In this document: piece by piece, positions 1 to 10,479 of the stretch
Position numbering within the stretch: the stretch's first letter is position 1
Layout of the letters: the number at the start of each line of letters is the position of its first letter
Assembly: GCF_030269605.1 (NCBI RefSeq)
Contig: NZ_BSTQ01000003.1
Location: 1 to 64,000 of the forward strand
Direction of reading: 5' to 3'
Origin: Lentzea sp. NBRC 105346
GTDB taxonomy: Bacteria > Actinomycetota > Actinomycetes > Mycobacteriales > Pseudonocardiaceae
DNA: 64,000 nucleotides
Program-made: the position numbers and the translations under genes
Notes under the pieces: model-generated
Database searches by the model: none
The model's input: the letters and a program-made list of their open reading frames with translations, nothing else
What the model was told of the DNA's origin: nothing

Positions 1-56
1 CGGAACCGTTGCAGCGCCCGGAGTTGGGCACCCGGACCTTGATCGGGCAGACTATG

Positions 57-128
57 AGCCACGGCCACCACTTGTCATGATCGAGTTCTTTGGACGGAAC
101 CCGAAAATGATCAAGCGGTGGCCGTGCC
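57..128. repeat. large imperfect inverted repeat
   Basis: Two arms of about 33 nt (57-88 and 97-128) are near reverse complements around an 8-nt loop. The longest exact match is CACGGCCACC, followed by CTTG, TCAT and GTTC blocks. It lies downstream of the leftward lipoprotein gene. It could be a bidirectional terminator or a small palindromic repeat; nothing else is seen in the first 196 bases. Confidence 0.4.
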
Positions 129-196
129 CATGTCAAAGATCAGGAGCTTCCCGGTTAAAACACCAGCGCTTGGAAAGCTCCCTTCATAGCATTCGT

Positions 197-1387
197 TTAC
201 TTGCCGGCTCGGGAGCCGTCGGGCTTGGTGGCCCACCAGGTGCCGCCGACGCCCTGGCCGTTGGCCTCGCCGCAGAGCTTGTCACCGGAGAACCGGTACT
301 GCGGGTAGCCGTCGATGGTGATCTGCTTCGTGCCGTCCGGCCGGGTGATCGTGCCGACCAGCGCCTTGTCGACGCCCTGGACCTGGAAGTTGTCGCTCGT
401 CACGAGGGCGGGCGGCCACTTGACGGCACAGTCGCCGACACAGTTGGTCTTGCCCTTCTCGTCCTTGTCGAACCGGTACAGCGTCATGCCGTCCTTGTCC
501 GTCGCGATGACGCCCAGGTTGCCGATGGTCGACGTGGTGACCTCGATCGCCTTGTTCTCCTGCGCCTTCTTGCCGTCGATCGCGGTGGCGAACCAGACAC
601 CCTGCGCGCCCTGGCCCTTGGCCTCGCCCGGCTTGCTGTCCTTGGCGAAGTAGTACTGCGGCCAGCCCGCGATGGTCAGCTGCTTGCTGCCGTCCTTGCG
701 CTGCACGGTGCCCACGAGGCTCGGGGCCACACCGGCGACCGTCGGCTTGTCCGTCGTGACGACCAGCGGCGGCCAGGCCTTGGCGCAGTCACCGTCGCAG
801 TTGGACACCGACGGCTTGGCCGAGTCTTTGTCGAACCGGTACAGCGTCTTGCCCTCCGGGCCGGTGACGACCGTGCCGAGCCCGCTCACCACACCGGTGC
901 CGGCGACGGCGCCCGCCTTGCCGCCGTCCGGCGTCGTGGCGAACCACACGCCCTGCGCGCCCTGGCCCTTGGCCTCGCCGGGAGCGGTGTCCTTCGCGAA
1001 GCGGTACTGCGGGTGGCCCGCGATGACGAGCTGACGGCTGCCGTCCTTGCGGGCGTAGGTGCTCACGAGCTCCTTGGCGACGCCCTCGACCGTGACGTCC
1101 TCGGACTGCACGATCACCGGCGGCCACGCGCCCGCACAGTCACCGTCGCAATTGGACACAACGGGTTCGGTGGTGTCCTTGTCGAAGCGGTAGAGGGTGA
1201 AGCCCTTGTCGTCGGCCAGAACCGGCCCGAGGTCCTTCACCTCGGCGGTCTTGGCGACCGCCGCCTGCTGTTGCTGCGCAACGGGAGTCGGGGTGCCCTG
1301 ATTCGACTGGACGTTGCACGCTGCGAGACCGACCAGCCCGATCGCGGCGGCCACCGCGAAGACCGCAACACGAGTGCGGGTAGTCAT
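197..1387 (-). CDS. lipoprotein with three secreted-repeat (COG4315/Lipoprotein_15) units
   Basis: The protein has 396 aa and begins with a lipoprotein signal: a basic MTTRTR, a hydrophobic stretch and the lipobox LAAC with Cys24 as the lipidated residue, so it should be anchored outside the membrane. Three homologous units follow (about residues 54-151, 171-267 and 288-386). Each starts with TLYRFDKD (residues 64, 181, 302), has a short Cys pair around a WPP motif, and ends with a PGEAxGQGxxGxWxA block. The family is widespread in actinobacteria with no established function; the paired cysteines suggest disulfides or cofactor binding, which is inference. I chose the ATG at 1387 because AGGAGG lies just upstream; an open frame extends 20 codons further but would bury the signal peptide. 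Confidence 0.85.
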   Translation of the reverse strand: MTTRTRVAVFAVAAAIGLVGLAACNVQSNQGTPTPVAQQQQAAVAKTAEVKDLGPVLADDKGFTLYRFDKDTTEPVVSNCDGDCAGAWPPVIVQSEDVTVEGVAKELVSTYARKDGSRQLVIAGHPQYRFAKDTAPGEAKGQGAQGVWFATTPDGGKAGAVAGTGVVSGLGTVVTGPEGKTLYRFDKDSAKPSVSNCDGDCAKAWPPLVVTTDKPTVAGVAPSLVGTVQRKDGSKQLTIAGWPQYYFAKDSKPGEAKGQGAQGVWFATAIDGKKAQENKAIEVTTSTIGNLGVIATDKDGMTLYRFDKDEKGKTNCVGDCAVKWPPALVTSDNFQVQGVDKALVGTITRPDGTKQITIDGYPQYRFSGDKLCGEANGQGVGGTWWATKPDGSRAGK

Positions 1388-1443
1388 CGAAACCTCCTGG
1401 AAGCCTGTGGATGCCGGTGACACGCAGGCTCCGCCGGAACGGT

Positions 1444-2658
1444 TCAATCGACTCCGTGGTCGCGGAACATCGCCCGTTTGACCGGCGGCACGGCACCGAC
1501 GACCCGCAGCACCGTCTTGAACATGGTCCGCGCGGCCGCGCCGCCCTCCGCGAACTGCCGTGCGCTGCGCAAAGAGTCCCGCACGGCGGCGAACCCGTAC
1601 TCGCGCATGCGCTCCTCGTAGCCGCCGATCGCATGAACGACGTCACAGTCTTTCCTGGTCAGCGCGAGGTACAGGTGCCGCGCGTCGCGCAGTGCCGTGT
1701 TCGCCCCGATCCCCCGCATCGGCGTCATGCTGTGGATCGCGTCGCCCAGCAGCGTCACCCTCGACGGCGCCCACGGGGCGACCGGCACGGACGTCCTGAT
1801 CGGCCACAGTGAGGTCGCCTCTTCGTGCGACTCCCGCACGATCCTTTCGTAGACGGGATGCCAGTTCCGGATCCGCCGCGCGATCTGCTCACGCAGGTCG
1901 TGTCCGTTGTGGACTTCCAGGTCCTTCGCCGCATAGGACCACATCAGGTACGGCCGGGTGTTGTCGAACAACGCCCCGTCGGCCTCGGTGACGCCCAGCC
2001 CGTCGTGCATCGCGAAGAACATGCCGCAGTCCTTCGGCCCGATGACCGAGTTGGCCCGCACGGCGAGCTTCTCCGGGATCCACGTCCGCACATCGTCGTC
2101 CTCGTCGAGGAAGAGCTTCCCCGCGACCGCCGTGATCCCGGTGTCGACCCGCTCGGCGTGCGGCAGATACTGCCCGCGCACCGCCGAGTTCGCCCCGTCC
2201 GCGCCGACCAGCACGTCACACGTGGCAGTGGTGCCGTCCGTGAAGTGCAGCGTGATGTGGTCGCCGTTCTGTTCGTACCGCTCGAACCGCTTGTCGAACT
2301 CGATCTCCTCGAGCCCGTGCAACAGCACCTGCCGCAACGAGATCCGGCTGGCCGAGTAGTGCGTGTGGTGCGGATCCGGGTCGAGCACGAGCAGCTCACG
2401 CAGCTGGTCGTCGAGGAAGCCGAACCCGTTGCCGCCGGTCCCGCAGGACGCTTTGAACTTCTCCCACGCTTCGGGCGGTAAGCACTCCTCGAGCGCCTGC
2501 GCGCCGTGCGGGTTGATGTGGATCCGGTATCCCTGCAGCCGGTCGGTCCGCGACCGGTCGCGCTCGTACACCGTGACGTCGATGCCCTCCTTCTTCAGTC
2601 CCTGGGCCAGACACAGCCCGCCGATACCGCCGCCGATCACTGCCACCTTCATCGTCAT
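1444..2658 (-). CDS. FAD-dependent monooxygenase (PHBH/TetX-like group A)
   Basis: This 404-aa protein has the group A flavoprotein monooxygenase layout. The N-terminal Rossmann motif GGGIGG (residues 9-14) is followed by VYERD, the DG-type motif VLVGADGANSAVR near residue 150, and the FAD ribityl motif LLGDAIHSMTP near residue 305. Such enzymes hydroxylate aromatic or polycyclic compounds using NAD(P)H and O2 in the cytosol; the substrate here is unknown. It is transcribed away from a TetR regulator across a 76-bp gap with two matched operators, so it is probably induced by its substrate. A promoter TTGACT-N17-GATAGT ends 6 nt before the ATG, so the transcript looks leaderless. Confidence 0.88.
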   Translation of the reverse strand: MTMKVAVIGGGIGGLCLAQGLKKEGIDVTVYERDRSRTDRLQGYRIHINPHGAQALEECLPPEAWEKFKASCGTGGNGFGFLDDQLRELLVLDPDPHHTHYSASRISLRQVLLHGLEEIEFDKRFERYEQNGDHITLHFTDGTTATCDVLVGADGANSAVRGQYLPHAERVDTGITAVAGKLFLDEDDDVRTWIPEKLAVRANSVIGPKDCGMFFAMHDGLGVTEADGALFDNTRPYLMWSYAAKDLEVHNGHDLREQIARRIRNWHPVYERIVRESHEEATSLWPIRTSVPVAPWAPSRVTLLGDAIHSMTPMRGIGANTALRDARHLYLALTRKDCDVVHAIGGYEERMREYGFAAVRDSLRSARQFAEGGAAARTMFKTVLRVVGAVPPVKRAMFRDHGVD

Positions 2659-2667
2659 GTCGCAACT

Positions 2668-2705
2668 ATCAACCGTACGGTTGATTAAGTCAACCCAATA
2701 GTTGA
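2668..2705. promoter_or_regulatory. paired TetR-type operators between divergent promoters
   Basis: Two sites share the half-site TCAAC-N6-GTTGA. Site 1 (2668-2685) is a perfect 18-bp palindrome, ATCAACCGTACGGTTGAT. Site 2 (2690-2705) keeps both half-sites. Their left edges are 21 bp apart, two helical turns. Site 1 fills the spacer between the monooxygenase -35 (2688-2693) and -10 (2665-2670, minus strand); site 2 covers the -35 region of the regulator. Confidence 0.75.
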
Positions 2706-2734
2706 TTAGCTGCCGGTTGGGCTACTGTGTCGAG

Positions 2735-3352
2735 GTGGATCAAAGGACGCGCCGCTCCCCCGCGTCGGGCGAACGCAAGCGGGACCCCGAACGCACCAAG
2801 GCGCGGATCATCGCCGCCGCGATCGAGGAGTTCGGTGCGCACGGGTACGCCGCGACCCGCACGAGCGACATCGCCGCACGTGCGGGCGTCAACAAGCAAC
2901 TGATTTCGTACTACTTCGGCGGCAAGGAAGGCCTCTACCGCGAGATCTCCGGCCAATGGCACCAGACCGGCGGCGAGATGGCGTCGCTGGACCTGCCGCT
3001 GGCCGACGCGGTCGCGGGCTTCGTGCCGCGCACCCCGGAGATGCACAGCCTCGGCCGGCTGATGGTGTGGGAGAACATGTCCGAGGGCACGCCCGACGCG
3101 GGTGGCACGGAGTTCTTCCAGCGCCAGGTCTCCCTGCTGCGCGAGCGCCAGGCCGCCGGCGAGATCCCGGCCGATCTCGACCCCGAGTGCCTGCTGATCG
3201 CGCTGATGGCCATGGGCAGTGCGTCCCTGGTGCTGCCCCAGGTCGTCCGGCAGGTCACCGGCTCAGACCCGGCGTCGGAGTCGTTCTCGTCGCGGTATGC
3301 CGAACAACTGGCCCGGCTGGTGCGGCACCTAGCTGGCGGTACGGACGGCTAG
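2735..3352 (+). CDS. TetR/AcrR family transcriptional regulator
   Basis: The 205-aa protein has an N-terminal TetR DNA-binding domain: a helix from the RTKARIIAAAIEEFGAHGYAATR region, then the helix-turn-helix SDIAARAGVNKQLISYYFGGKEGLY. A variable helical C-terminal ligand domain follows. It is divergent from the flavin monooxygenase and very likely represses both genes through the two TCAAC-N6-GTTGA sites. I chose GTG 2735 because TACTGT lies 6 nt upstream, giving a leaderless start; a TTG at 2702 would put the coding sequence through the operator. The 3' end overlaps the convergent SRPBCC gene by 24 bp. Confidence 0.85.
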   Translation: MDQRTRRSPASGERKRDPERTKARIIAAAIEEFGAHGYAATRTSDIAARAGVNKQLISYYFGGKEGLYREISGQWHQTGGEMASLDLPLADAVAGFVPRTPEMHSLGRLMVWENMSEGTPDAGGTEFFQRQVSLLRERQAAGEIPADLDPECLLIALMAMGSASLVLPQVVRQVTGSDPASESFSSRYAEQLARLVRHLAGGTDG

Positions 3353-3784
3353 GTACTCCCGCAGGCCCCGCTCGCCGCTGCGCATCATCATCTCGTGGTT
3401 GGCACGCAACAACGGTTTCGCGACCAGCGCGGCCTTGCGCAGCAACGGTTTGCGCGCCTCGACCAGCTGGTCGAACAGGACGTCGGTGCCGCCGTCGCGC
3501 CCCGTCAGCTCCCAGCTGGCGAAGCCCTCCAGGTCGCCTTCCAGGTCGGCGCGCAGCAGTCCCGCCTGCCGATCCTCGGCGCTGTGGCTCGCCCGGAAGA
3601 CCAGGTCGAACGGCAGGACCGAGCGGCAGCGCAGCTCGGCGCACTCGTCGTGCACGCGGATGGCCTGCTTCACCTCGGGCCACCACACCGGATAGCTGCC
3701 GATGTCCGCCAGCACGTCGAACACGGACCCCGGTGAGGCGTTGACGTGCCACTCGCTTCGGAAGCAGTAAGTGTTGATCGCCAC
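3329..3784 (-). CDS. SRPBCC family protein (polyketide cyclase/dehydrase-like)
   Basis: The 151-aa single-domain protein matches the START/SRPBCC hydrophobic-cavity fold. It starts with a strand followed by ASPGSVFDVLADIGSYPVWWPEVKQ, the typical opening helix and WWP loop, and ends with a long amphipathic helix. Members bind lipids or aromatic ligands, or act as cyclases; no catalytic residues can be assigned here. It starts with GTG, and GATACT 6 nt upstream suggests a leaderless transcript. The gene converges on the TetR gene. Between it and uvrA, 3785-3942 holds no gene. Confidence 0.7.
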   Translation of the reverse strand: MAINTYCFRSEWHVNASPGSVFDVLADIGSYPVWWPEVKQAIRVHDECAELRCRSVLPFDLVFRASHSAEDRQAGLLRADLEGDLEGFASWELTGRDGGTDVLFDQLVEARKPLLRKAALVAKPLLRANHEMMMRSGERGLREYLAVRTAS

Positions 3785-3942
3785 TCTCGCAGTATCCCTC
3801 GTACGATCACGCCGCGGCGTCGCTGGTTACTCCGATCTGGTGATCACCAGACCTGGCCATACGCGCCAATGTATCCGGAACGTATGGCGGATGTACCCGG
3901 AACAGCTGTTGAGACGTCGTATGCGGATTGCAGGTAGTGGCG

Positions 3943-6819
<2,877 letters not shown>

Positions 6820-6848
6820 TGGGGTCCCTTCGGCTGCGATCTTGCGGC

Positions 6849-6864
6849 CCGAACAAGCGTTCGA
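6849..6864. promoter_or_regulatory. LexA (SOS) box of uvrA
   Basis: CCGAACAAGCGTTCGA carries GAAC-N4-GTTC, the core of the actinobacterial LexA site, with CGA flanking on one side. It is 30 bp upstream of the uvrA start, where a promoter operator is expected. The remaining 6865-7019 holds promoters only. Confidence 0.7.
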
Positions 6865-7019
6865 GAGACTACTAGCTAGCATCTGGCGGACGCGACCGGG
6901 CCACCACCCATGCTAGGGGCGGGGTCTGACAAAAACGGCGGGCGCGGGGCCTACCGGCAGGTATAGATCCCTCCTAGGCTGGTCACTTTCACAGCCTCAA
7001 CGTCGGGGAGAGGCATCAC

Positions 7020-7769
7020 ATGACTTCCACTTCGTCCACCCAGCACACCTCAGTACCGGCTCCGCGCGGGGTGCCGAAGCGTCTCCTGGACGCGATCGAA
7101 CACGCCACCGGAGTGCTGTACGAGCTGGTGGAGGAGCTAGACCAGACGACCGTGCGGGGCCCGTCCCTGCTGCCGGGCTGGACCCGCGCGCACGTGATCA
7201 CGCACCTCGCCCGCAATGCGGACGCGCTGGTCAACCTCCTCACGTGGGCCCGGACCGGCGTCGAGCACCAGGCCTACGCGAGCCGCGCGGACCGGGACGC
7301 GGACATCGAGGAGGGCGCCGGCCGGCTGATGCAGCTGCTGCGCGCGGACCTCGACTCGGCGTGCACCCGGTTCATCCGCGCGTGCCGCGACCTGCCCCAC
7401 TCGGCGTGGCAGGCGGAGGTCGCCACGCCGGGCGGTCAGCCGATCAAGGCCGACGGAGTGCCGTGGCTGCGGCTGCGCGAGCTGTGGATCCACATGGTCG
7501 ACCTGAACCACGGGATCACCTTCGACGACCTGCCCCCCGAGTGGGTCGAGGAGTTCGTCGCCGACTCGATCGAGCGGTTCGACGGCCGCGGCCCGTCGGT
7601 GACCATCGAGGCGACGCTGCCGGGCGGCCGTCAGCGCAGCTGGACGCTCAACGGCCCGGCGAGCACGTCGGTCATCGGATCCGGAGCGGACGTGCTGGGC
7701 TGGCTGACCGGCCGCACCGACGGCGCGGGCCTGCGCGGCGACGTGCCGGACCTGCCCGCCTGGGGCTGA
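7020..7769 (+). CDS. maleylpyruvate isomerase (MDMPI) family, mycothiol-dependent type
   Basis: The 249-aa protein has the MDMPI N-terminal four-helix DinB-like domain, with GWTRAHVITHLARNADALVNL (about residues 52-72) and the second metal-site segment ELWIHMVDLNHG (about 157-168). A small C-terminal domain follows. Characterised members isomerise maleylpyruvate in gentisate degradation using mycothiol as cofactor, but many paralogues have unknown substrates and no gentisate genes are nearby. GGGGAG precedes the ATG. The last 139 bp overlap the 3' end of the convergent acyltransferase. Confidence 0.8.
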   Translation: MTSTSSTQHTSVPAPRGVPKRLLDAIEHATGVLYELVEELDQTTVRGPSLLPGWTRAHVITHLARNADALVNLLTWARTGVEHQAYASRADRDADIEEGAGRLMQLLRADLDSACTRFIRACRDLPHSAWQAEVATPGGQPIKADGVPWLRLRELWIHMVDLNHGITFDDLPPEWVEEFVADSIERFDGRGPSVTIEATLPGGRQRSWTLNGPASTSVIGSGADVLGWLTGRTDGAGLRGDVPDLPAWG

Positions 7770-8761
7770 GTCAGCAACCGGTACGCGGGGCGTTCGACGT
7801 ACTTGGTGAGCAGCCAGCCGAGCACGACGGCCGAGGTGATGAAGCCGGCGAGCAGCGACCACGGGCCGAACCCGTGCGCCGCGAGCCGGTCCATCACGAC
7901 CGTGCCGATCTGCTCGTGCACCAGGTAGACGCCGTAGGAGATGCCCGCCAGCCAGGTGACCAGGCGCGACCGCCCCCAGTCCGGCCCCTTCGCCGCGAGG
8001 CAGACGACGGCCAGCAGCACGGCGAACCCGACGGTCGACGCGGTCTCACTGGTGTGGAACTCCTGCGCCACGACCGCGGCCGCGAGCAGCGCGACCAGGT
8101 GTTTCGTGCTCATCCTTCGACGCGACCACAGGAAGATCGCGATCCCGGCCGCGAACAGCTGGGCCCGGTGCAACGCCACGCCGTTGTAGAACCGGAAGAG
8201 CCACTCCGCGTGGTTGACGAGCGGGCTGAGCAGCATCGGCGTGACGATCAACGCCCACAGGAACGCGCGCAGCGGCCGGTTGCGCAGCACCTTGATCAGC
8301 AGGGCGCCCGCGACGAAGGCACCGATCTGCACCGGGACGGTCCAGTAGGCGAAGTCGACGGTGTCGATGTCCGGGAACCACTGGTTGATCAGCAGCAGGT
8401 TGTAGACGAGGTCCCGCCCGTCGAGCTGACTCCAGCCCTCGGGGGCGATCCAGCGCTGAACGGCGAACGTCAGCAGGACCGCGACCAGATAGGCGGGCAC
8501 CAGCCGCGCGAGTCTTTTCCGCAGGAACTGCCCCGGCTTACCGCTCTGCAGCGACGCGCACGCGAAGAAGGCCGAGATGACCATCAGTGTGCTGGCGCCC
8601 ATCGAGAGCGGGAAGACGAACGGTGGCGCGCCGAGCTGCGGGTGACTGCTGATGCTGGTCTGCGTCGCGTGGTGCAGCAGCACACAGGCGATCGCGACGA
8701 CCCGGAGGACGTCCCAGCTGACCCGTCGGCCGGACCGTGCGGTTCGCTGAGCTGGAATCAA
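7631..8761 (-). CDS. acyltransferase 3 family integral membrane protein
   Basis: This 376-aa protein has about ten hydrophobic segments. It starts with the acyltransferase-3 signature WDVLRVVAIACVLLHH, containing the conserved membrane-embedded Arg and His, and has a late SYGVYLVHEQ motif. Such enzymes O-acylate cell-surface sugars or natural products. The start is TTG, without a good ribosome site. The final ~45 residues are Pro/Ser/Arg-rich, have no membrane character and lie antisense to the MDMPI gene, suggesting read-through of the ancestral stop. Confidence 0.8.
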   Translation of the reverse strand: MIPAQRTARSGRRVSWDVLRVVAIACVLLHHATQTSISSHPQLGAPPFVFPLSMGASTLMVISAFFACASLQSGKPGQFLRKRLARLVPAYLVAVLLTFAVQRWIAPEGWSQLDGRDLVYNLLLINQWFPDIDTVDFAYWTVPVQIGAFVAGALLIKVLRNRPLRAFLWALIVTPMLLSPLVNHAEWLFRFYNGVALHRAQLFAAGIAIFLWSRRRMSTKHLVALLAAAVVAQEFHTSETASTVGFAVLLAVVCLAAKGPDWGRSRLVTWLAGISYGVYLVHEQIGTVVMDRLAAHGFGPWSLLAGFITSAVVLGWLLTKYVERPAYRLLTQPQAGRSGTSPRRPAPSVRPVSQPSTSAPDPMTDVLAGPLSVQLR

Positions 8762-8876
8762 GATGATGGGGACCTTGGTTCGGGGGTGGTTGATCGTTAT
8801 CTACCCTAAAGAGGCAACCTTTATGCAACCTGAAGGGTGTGCGCCGTCACCGGTTCTCCGACTACCGTCTGCCACC

Positions 8877-9554
8877 GTGGACGTATCCGAGGACTACACC
8901 GGTCACGTTGATCCAGGCGGCGCCGCGGCCCGTCGTGTACTGGACGCGCTGACCATCACCAAGATCTCCGTCGGCCCGATGGACAACAACGCCTACCTGC
9001 TCGTTTGCCGTTCTTCCGGTGAGGCGCTGCTGATCGACGCGGCCAACGATCCCGAGCGGATCGGCGACCTGCTCGGCTTCGATCCGCAGCGCCCGCGACT
9101 ACGCACGATCGTGACGACCCACCAGCACGCCGATCACTGGCAGGCACTGGGCGCGGTCGCCGGAGCCCACGGTTCCAACACCGCGGCGCACCCGCTCGAC
9201 GCCCCCGTCCTGCCCGTCCCGCCGGACTTCCTCCTCGAGCACGGCGACACCATCAACGTGGGCGAAGTCGAGTTGTCGATCATCCATCTGCGGGGTCACA
9301 CACCGGGGTCGATCGCGGTGCTGTACCGGGACCCGACCGGCCATCCCCACCTGTTCACCGGAGATTCACTCTTTCCGGGTGGTCCTGGGCGGACAACAAG
9401 TCCAGACAACTTCTCCAGCCTGATGAACGACCTGGAGGACCGGATCTTCGGCGAACTGCCGGACGACACCTGGTTCTACCCAGGTCACGGCGACGACTCA
9501 ACCCTCGGGGAGGAGCGTCCCAAGCTCGGCGAATGGCGCGAGCGGGGCTGGTGA
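8877..9554 (+). CDS. MBL-fold metallo-hydrolase (glyoxalase II-like), host gene of the integrated element
   Basis: The 225-aa cytosolic metallo-hydrolase has the full metal-ligand set: H82-x-H84-x-D86-H87 (TTHQHADH), H141 (GHTPGS), D163 (GDSLFPG) and H204 (YPGHGDD). The family cleaves thioesters and related bonds; the substrate is not predictable. GTG 8877 has TACCGT 8 nt upstream, a leaderless arrangement; the open frame to 8763 lacks support. The att core GATTCACTCTT overlaps the D163 codons, so residues from about 169 on, including H204, are encoded by the inserted element and replace the original C-terminus. The original and older 3' ends remain at 30583, 32311 and 35251. Confidence 0.85.
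   Translation: MDVSEDYTGHVDPGGAAARRVLDALTITKISVGPMDNNAYLLVCRSSGEALLIDAANDPERIGDLLGFDPQRPRLRTIVTTHQHADHWQALGAVAGAHGSNTAAHPLDAPVLPVPPDFLLEHGDTINVGEVELSIIHLRGHTPGSIAVLYRDPTGHPHLFTGDSLFPGGPGRTTSPDNFSSLMNDLEDRIFGELPDDTWFYPGHGDDSTLGEERPKLGEWRERGW
9363..9379 (+). other. left attachment core (attL)
   Basis: GATTCACTCTTTCCGGG encodes DSLFPG of the MBL metal-ligand motif. The first 11 bases recur exactly at 30583 and 32311 and with one change at 35251. The sequence to its left is host gene; the sequence to its right differs from all three downstream copies, as expected for element-supplied DNA. Confidence 0.75.
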
Positions 9555-9562
9555 GCAGGGCC

Positions 9563-9601
9563 GAACGGGGCCGCCTACCGACGTTGTAGGCGGCCCCGTT
9601 C
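9563..9601. terminator. terminator after the MBL gene
   Basis: A perfect 16-bp GC-rich stem (GAACGGGGCCGCCTAC and its complement) with a 7-nt loop lies 8 nt after the stop codon. It belongs to the element-supplied 3' end. The other two non-degenerate 3'-end copies carry different hairpins at the same place. Confidence 0.85.
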
Positions 9602-9694
9602 GCTGTTCCAGCAGCGCACGGGGCCTCGATCGGACGCAGGAGGTCCGACCGTGCGCACATCGTGCCGCATGATCCTCATCACGGCGGTGACGCC

Positions 9695-10276
9695 GTGAGC
9701 GTTGAGGCGATCTCGTGGGCGCTCAACCACGCCCCGATCCCGACCGACCGGAAGGACTCAAGCTCACTCGCTGTAGTCCTGATCGGCCTGGCGAACCACG
9801 CAGACTCTTTCGGGCGAAATTCGTTCCCGTCCGTCGCGACTCTCACCCGCTACACGCGTCTGTCCGAGCGCACCGTACGCGCGACTCTTGATCGTCTTCA
9901 CGCATTGCGCCTGATCAAGCGCTCGGACCCCGACATCGTCGCCGCGCACATCAAGCGCGCCGACCGCCGTCCTCAAGGTTGGGACCTGGCCATGTCTGGC
10001 GAGGTGCACAAGTCGCACCCCGCTGAGCAGGACGGGGTGCAATCTGAGCGCGACGAGGTGCAATCCACGTCGCAGCGGGGTGCAAGCACTGCACCCGAAC
10101 CGTCCTTTAACCGTCAGAGGAACCGTCCCGCGCCCAACGGGCGCTCGGCGGTCTGCGGCCAGTGCGACGCCCGCGAGTCCGATCCGGTCTCGGCTCGGGT
10201 CGTCTGGCTCGACGAGGACCGAACGCGGTCGACCCTGTGCCCGCGCTGCCACCCGCAGGCGGTGATGTCGCGATGA
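9695..10276 (+). CDS. winged-helix protein with C-terminal zinc ribbon (element accessory/regulator)
   Basis: This 193-aa protein has an N-terminal winged helix (FPSVATLTRYTRLSERTVRATLDRLHALRLI) of the kind seen in plasmid and phage replication or regulatory proteins. A low-complexity linker follows, then a CGQC-X24-CPRC zinc ribbon. I favour GTG 9695 because its GTGA overlaps the stop of a 15-codon frame (9651-9698, GTG start) that has GGAGG correctly spaced, suggesting a translated leader; a GTG at 9662 is also open. It opens a tightly overlapping operon with the next three genes, ending in the Tra translocase. Role in replication or transfer control is inferred from position. Confidence 0.6.
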   Translation: MSVEAISWALNHAPIPTDRKDSSSLAVVLIGLANHADSFGRNSFPSVATLTRYTRLSERTVRATLDRLHALRLIKRSDPDIVAAHIKRADRRPQGWDLAMSGEVHKSHPAEQDGVQSERDEVQSTSQRGASTAPEPSFNRQRNRPAPNGRSAVCGQCDARESDPVSARVVWLDEDRTRSTLCPRCHPQAVMSR

Positions 10277-10479
10277 GCCGCGTCCACCTGTCCTACTCCG
10301 AGCCGGTCTCGCGGATTCATCCGCGTGGCTGGACGTCTCCAGAAGATTGCTTGGAGTCCCGCGCCACAGCTGAAGAACTGCGAGACGCGATCAACGTCCT
10401 GTCCGGCCGGGACGCCGCCCGGCGCCGCACCTGGAACTTCACCCCGTGCACCTGCTCCTCTTCTCGGGAGGCCCGGTGA
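10273..10479 (+). CDS. small hypothetical protein (68 aa)
   Basis: A 68-aa frame starts with ATG inside the ATGA overlap with the upstream gene and ends in a GTGA overlap with the downstream gene, strong evidence for translational coupling. It contains no recognisable domain: a basic, Ser-rich protein with an acidic helix (ATAEELRDAINVLSGRDAARRR) and a terminal CTCSSS segment. Small linker genes like this are common before tra in actinomycete elements. Function unknown. Confidence 0.6.
   Translation: MSRVHLSYSEPVSRIHPRGWTSPEDCLESRATAEELRDAINVLSGRDAARRRTWNFTPCTCSSSREAR

Noticed and set aside
9363..9379. A tRNA gene as the integration site
   Set aside because: No tRNA fold is present; the core lies in a protein-coding gene and the integrase is a serine recombinase, which often uses protein genes.
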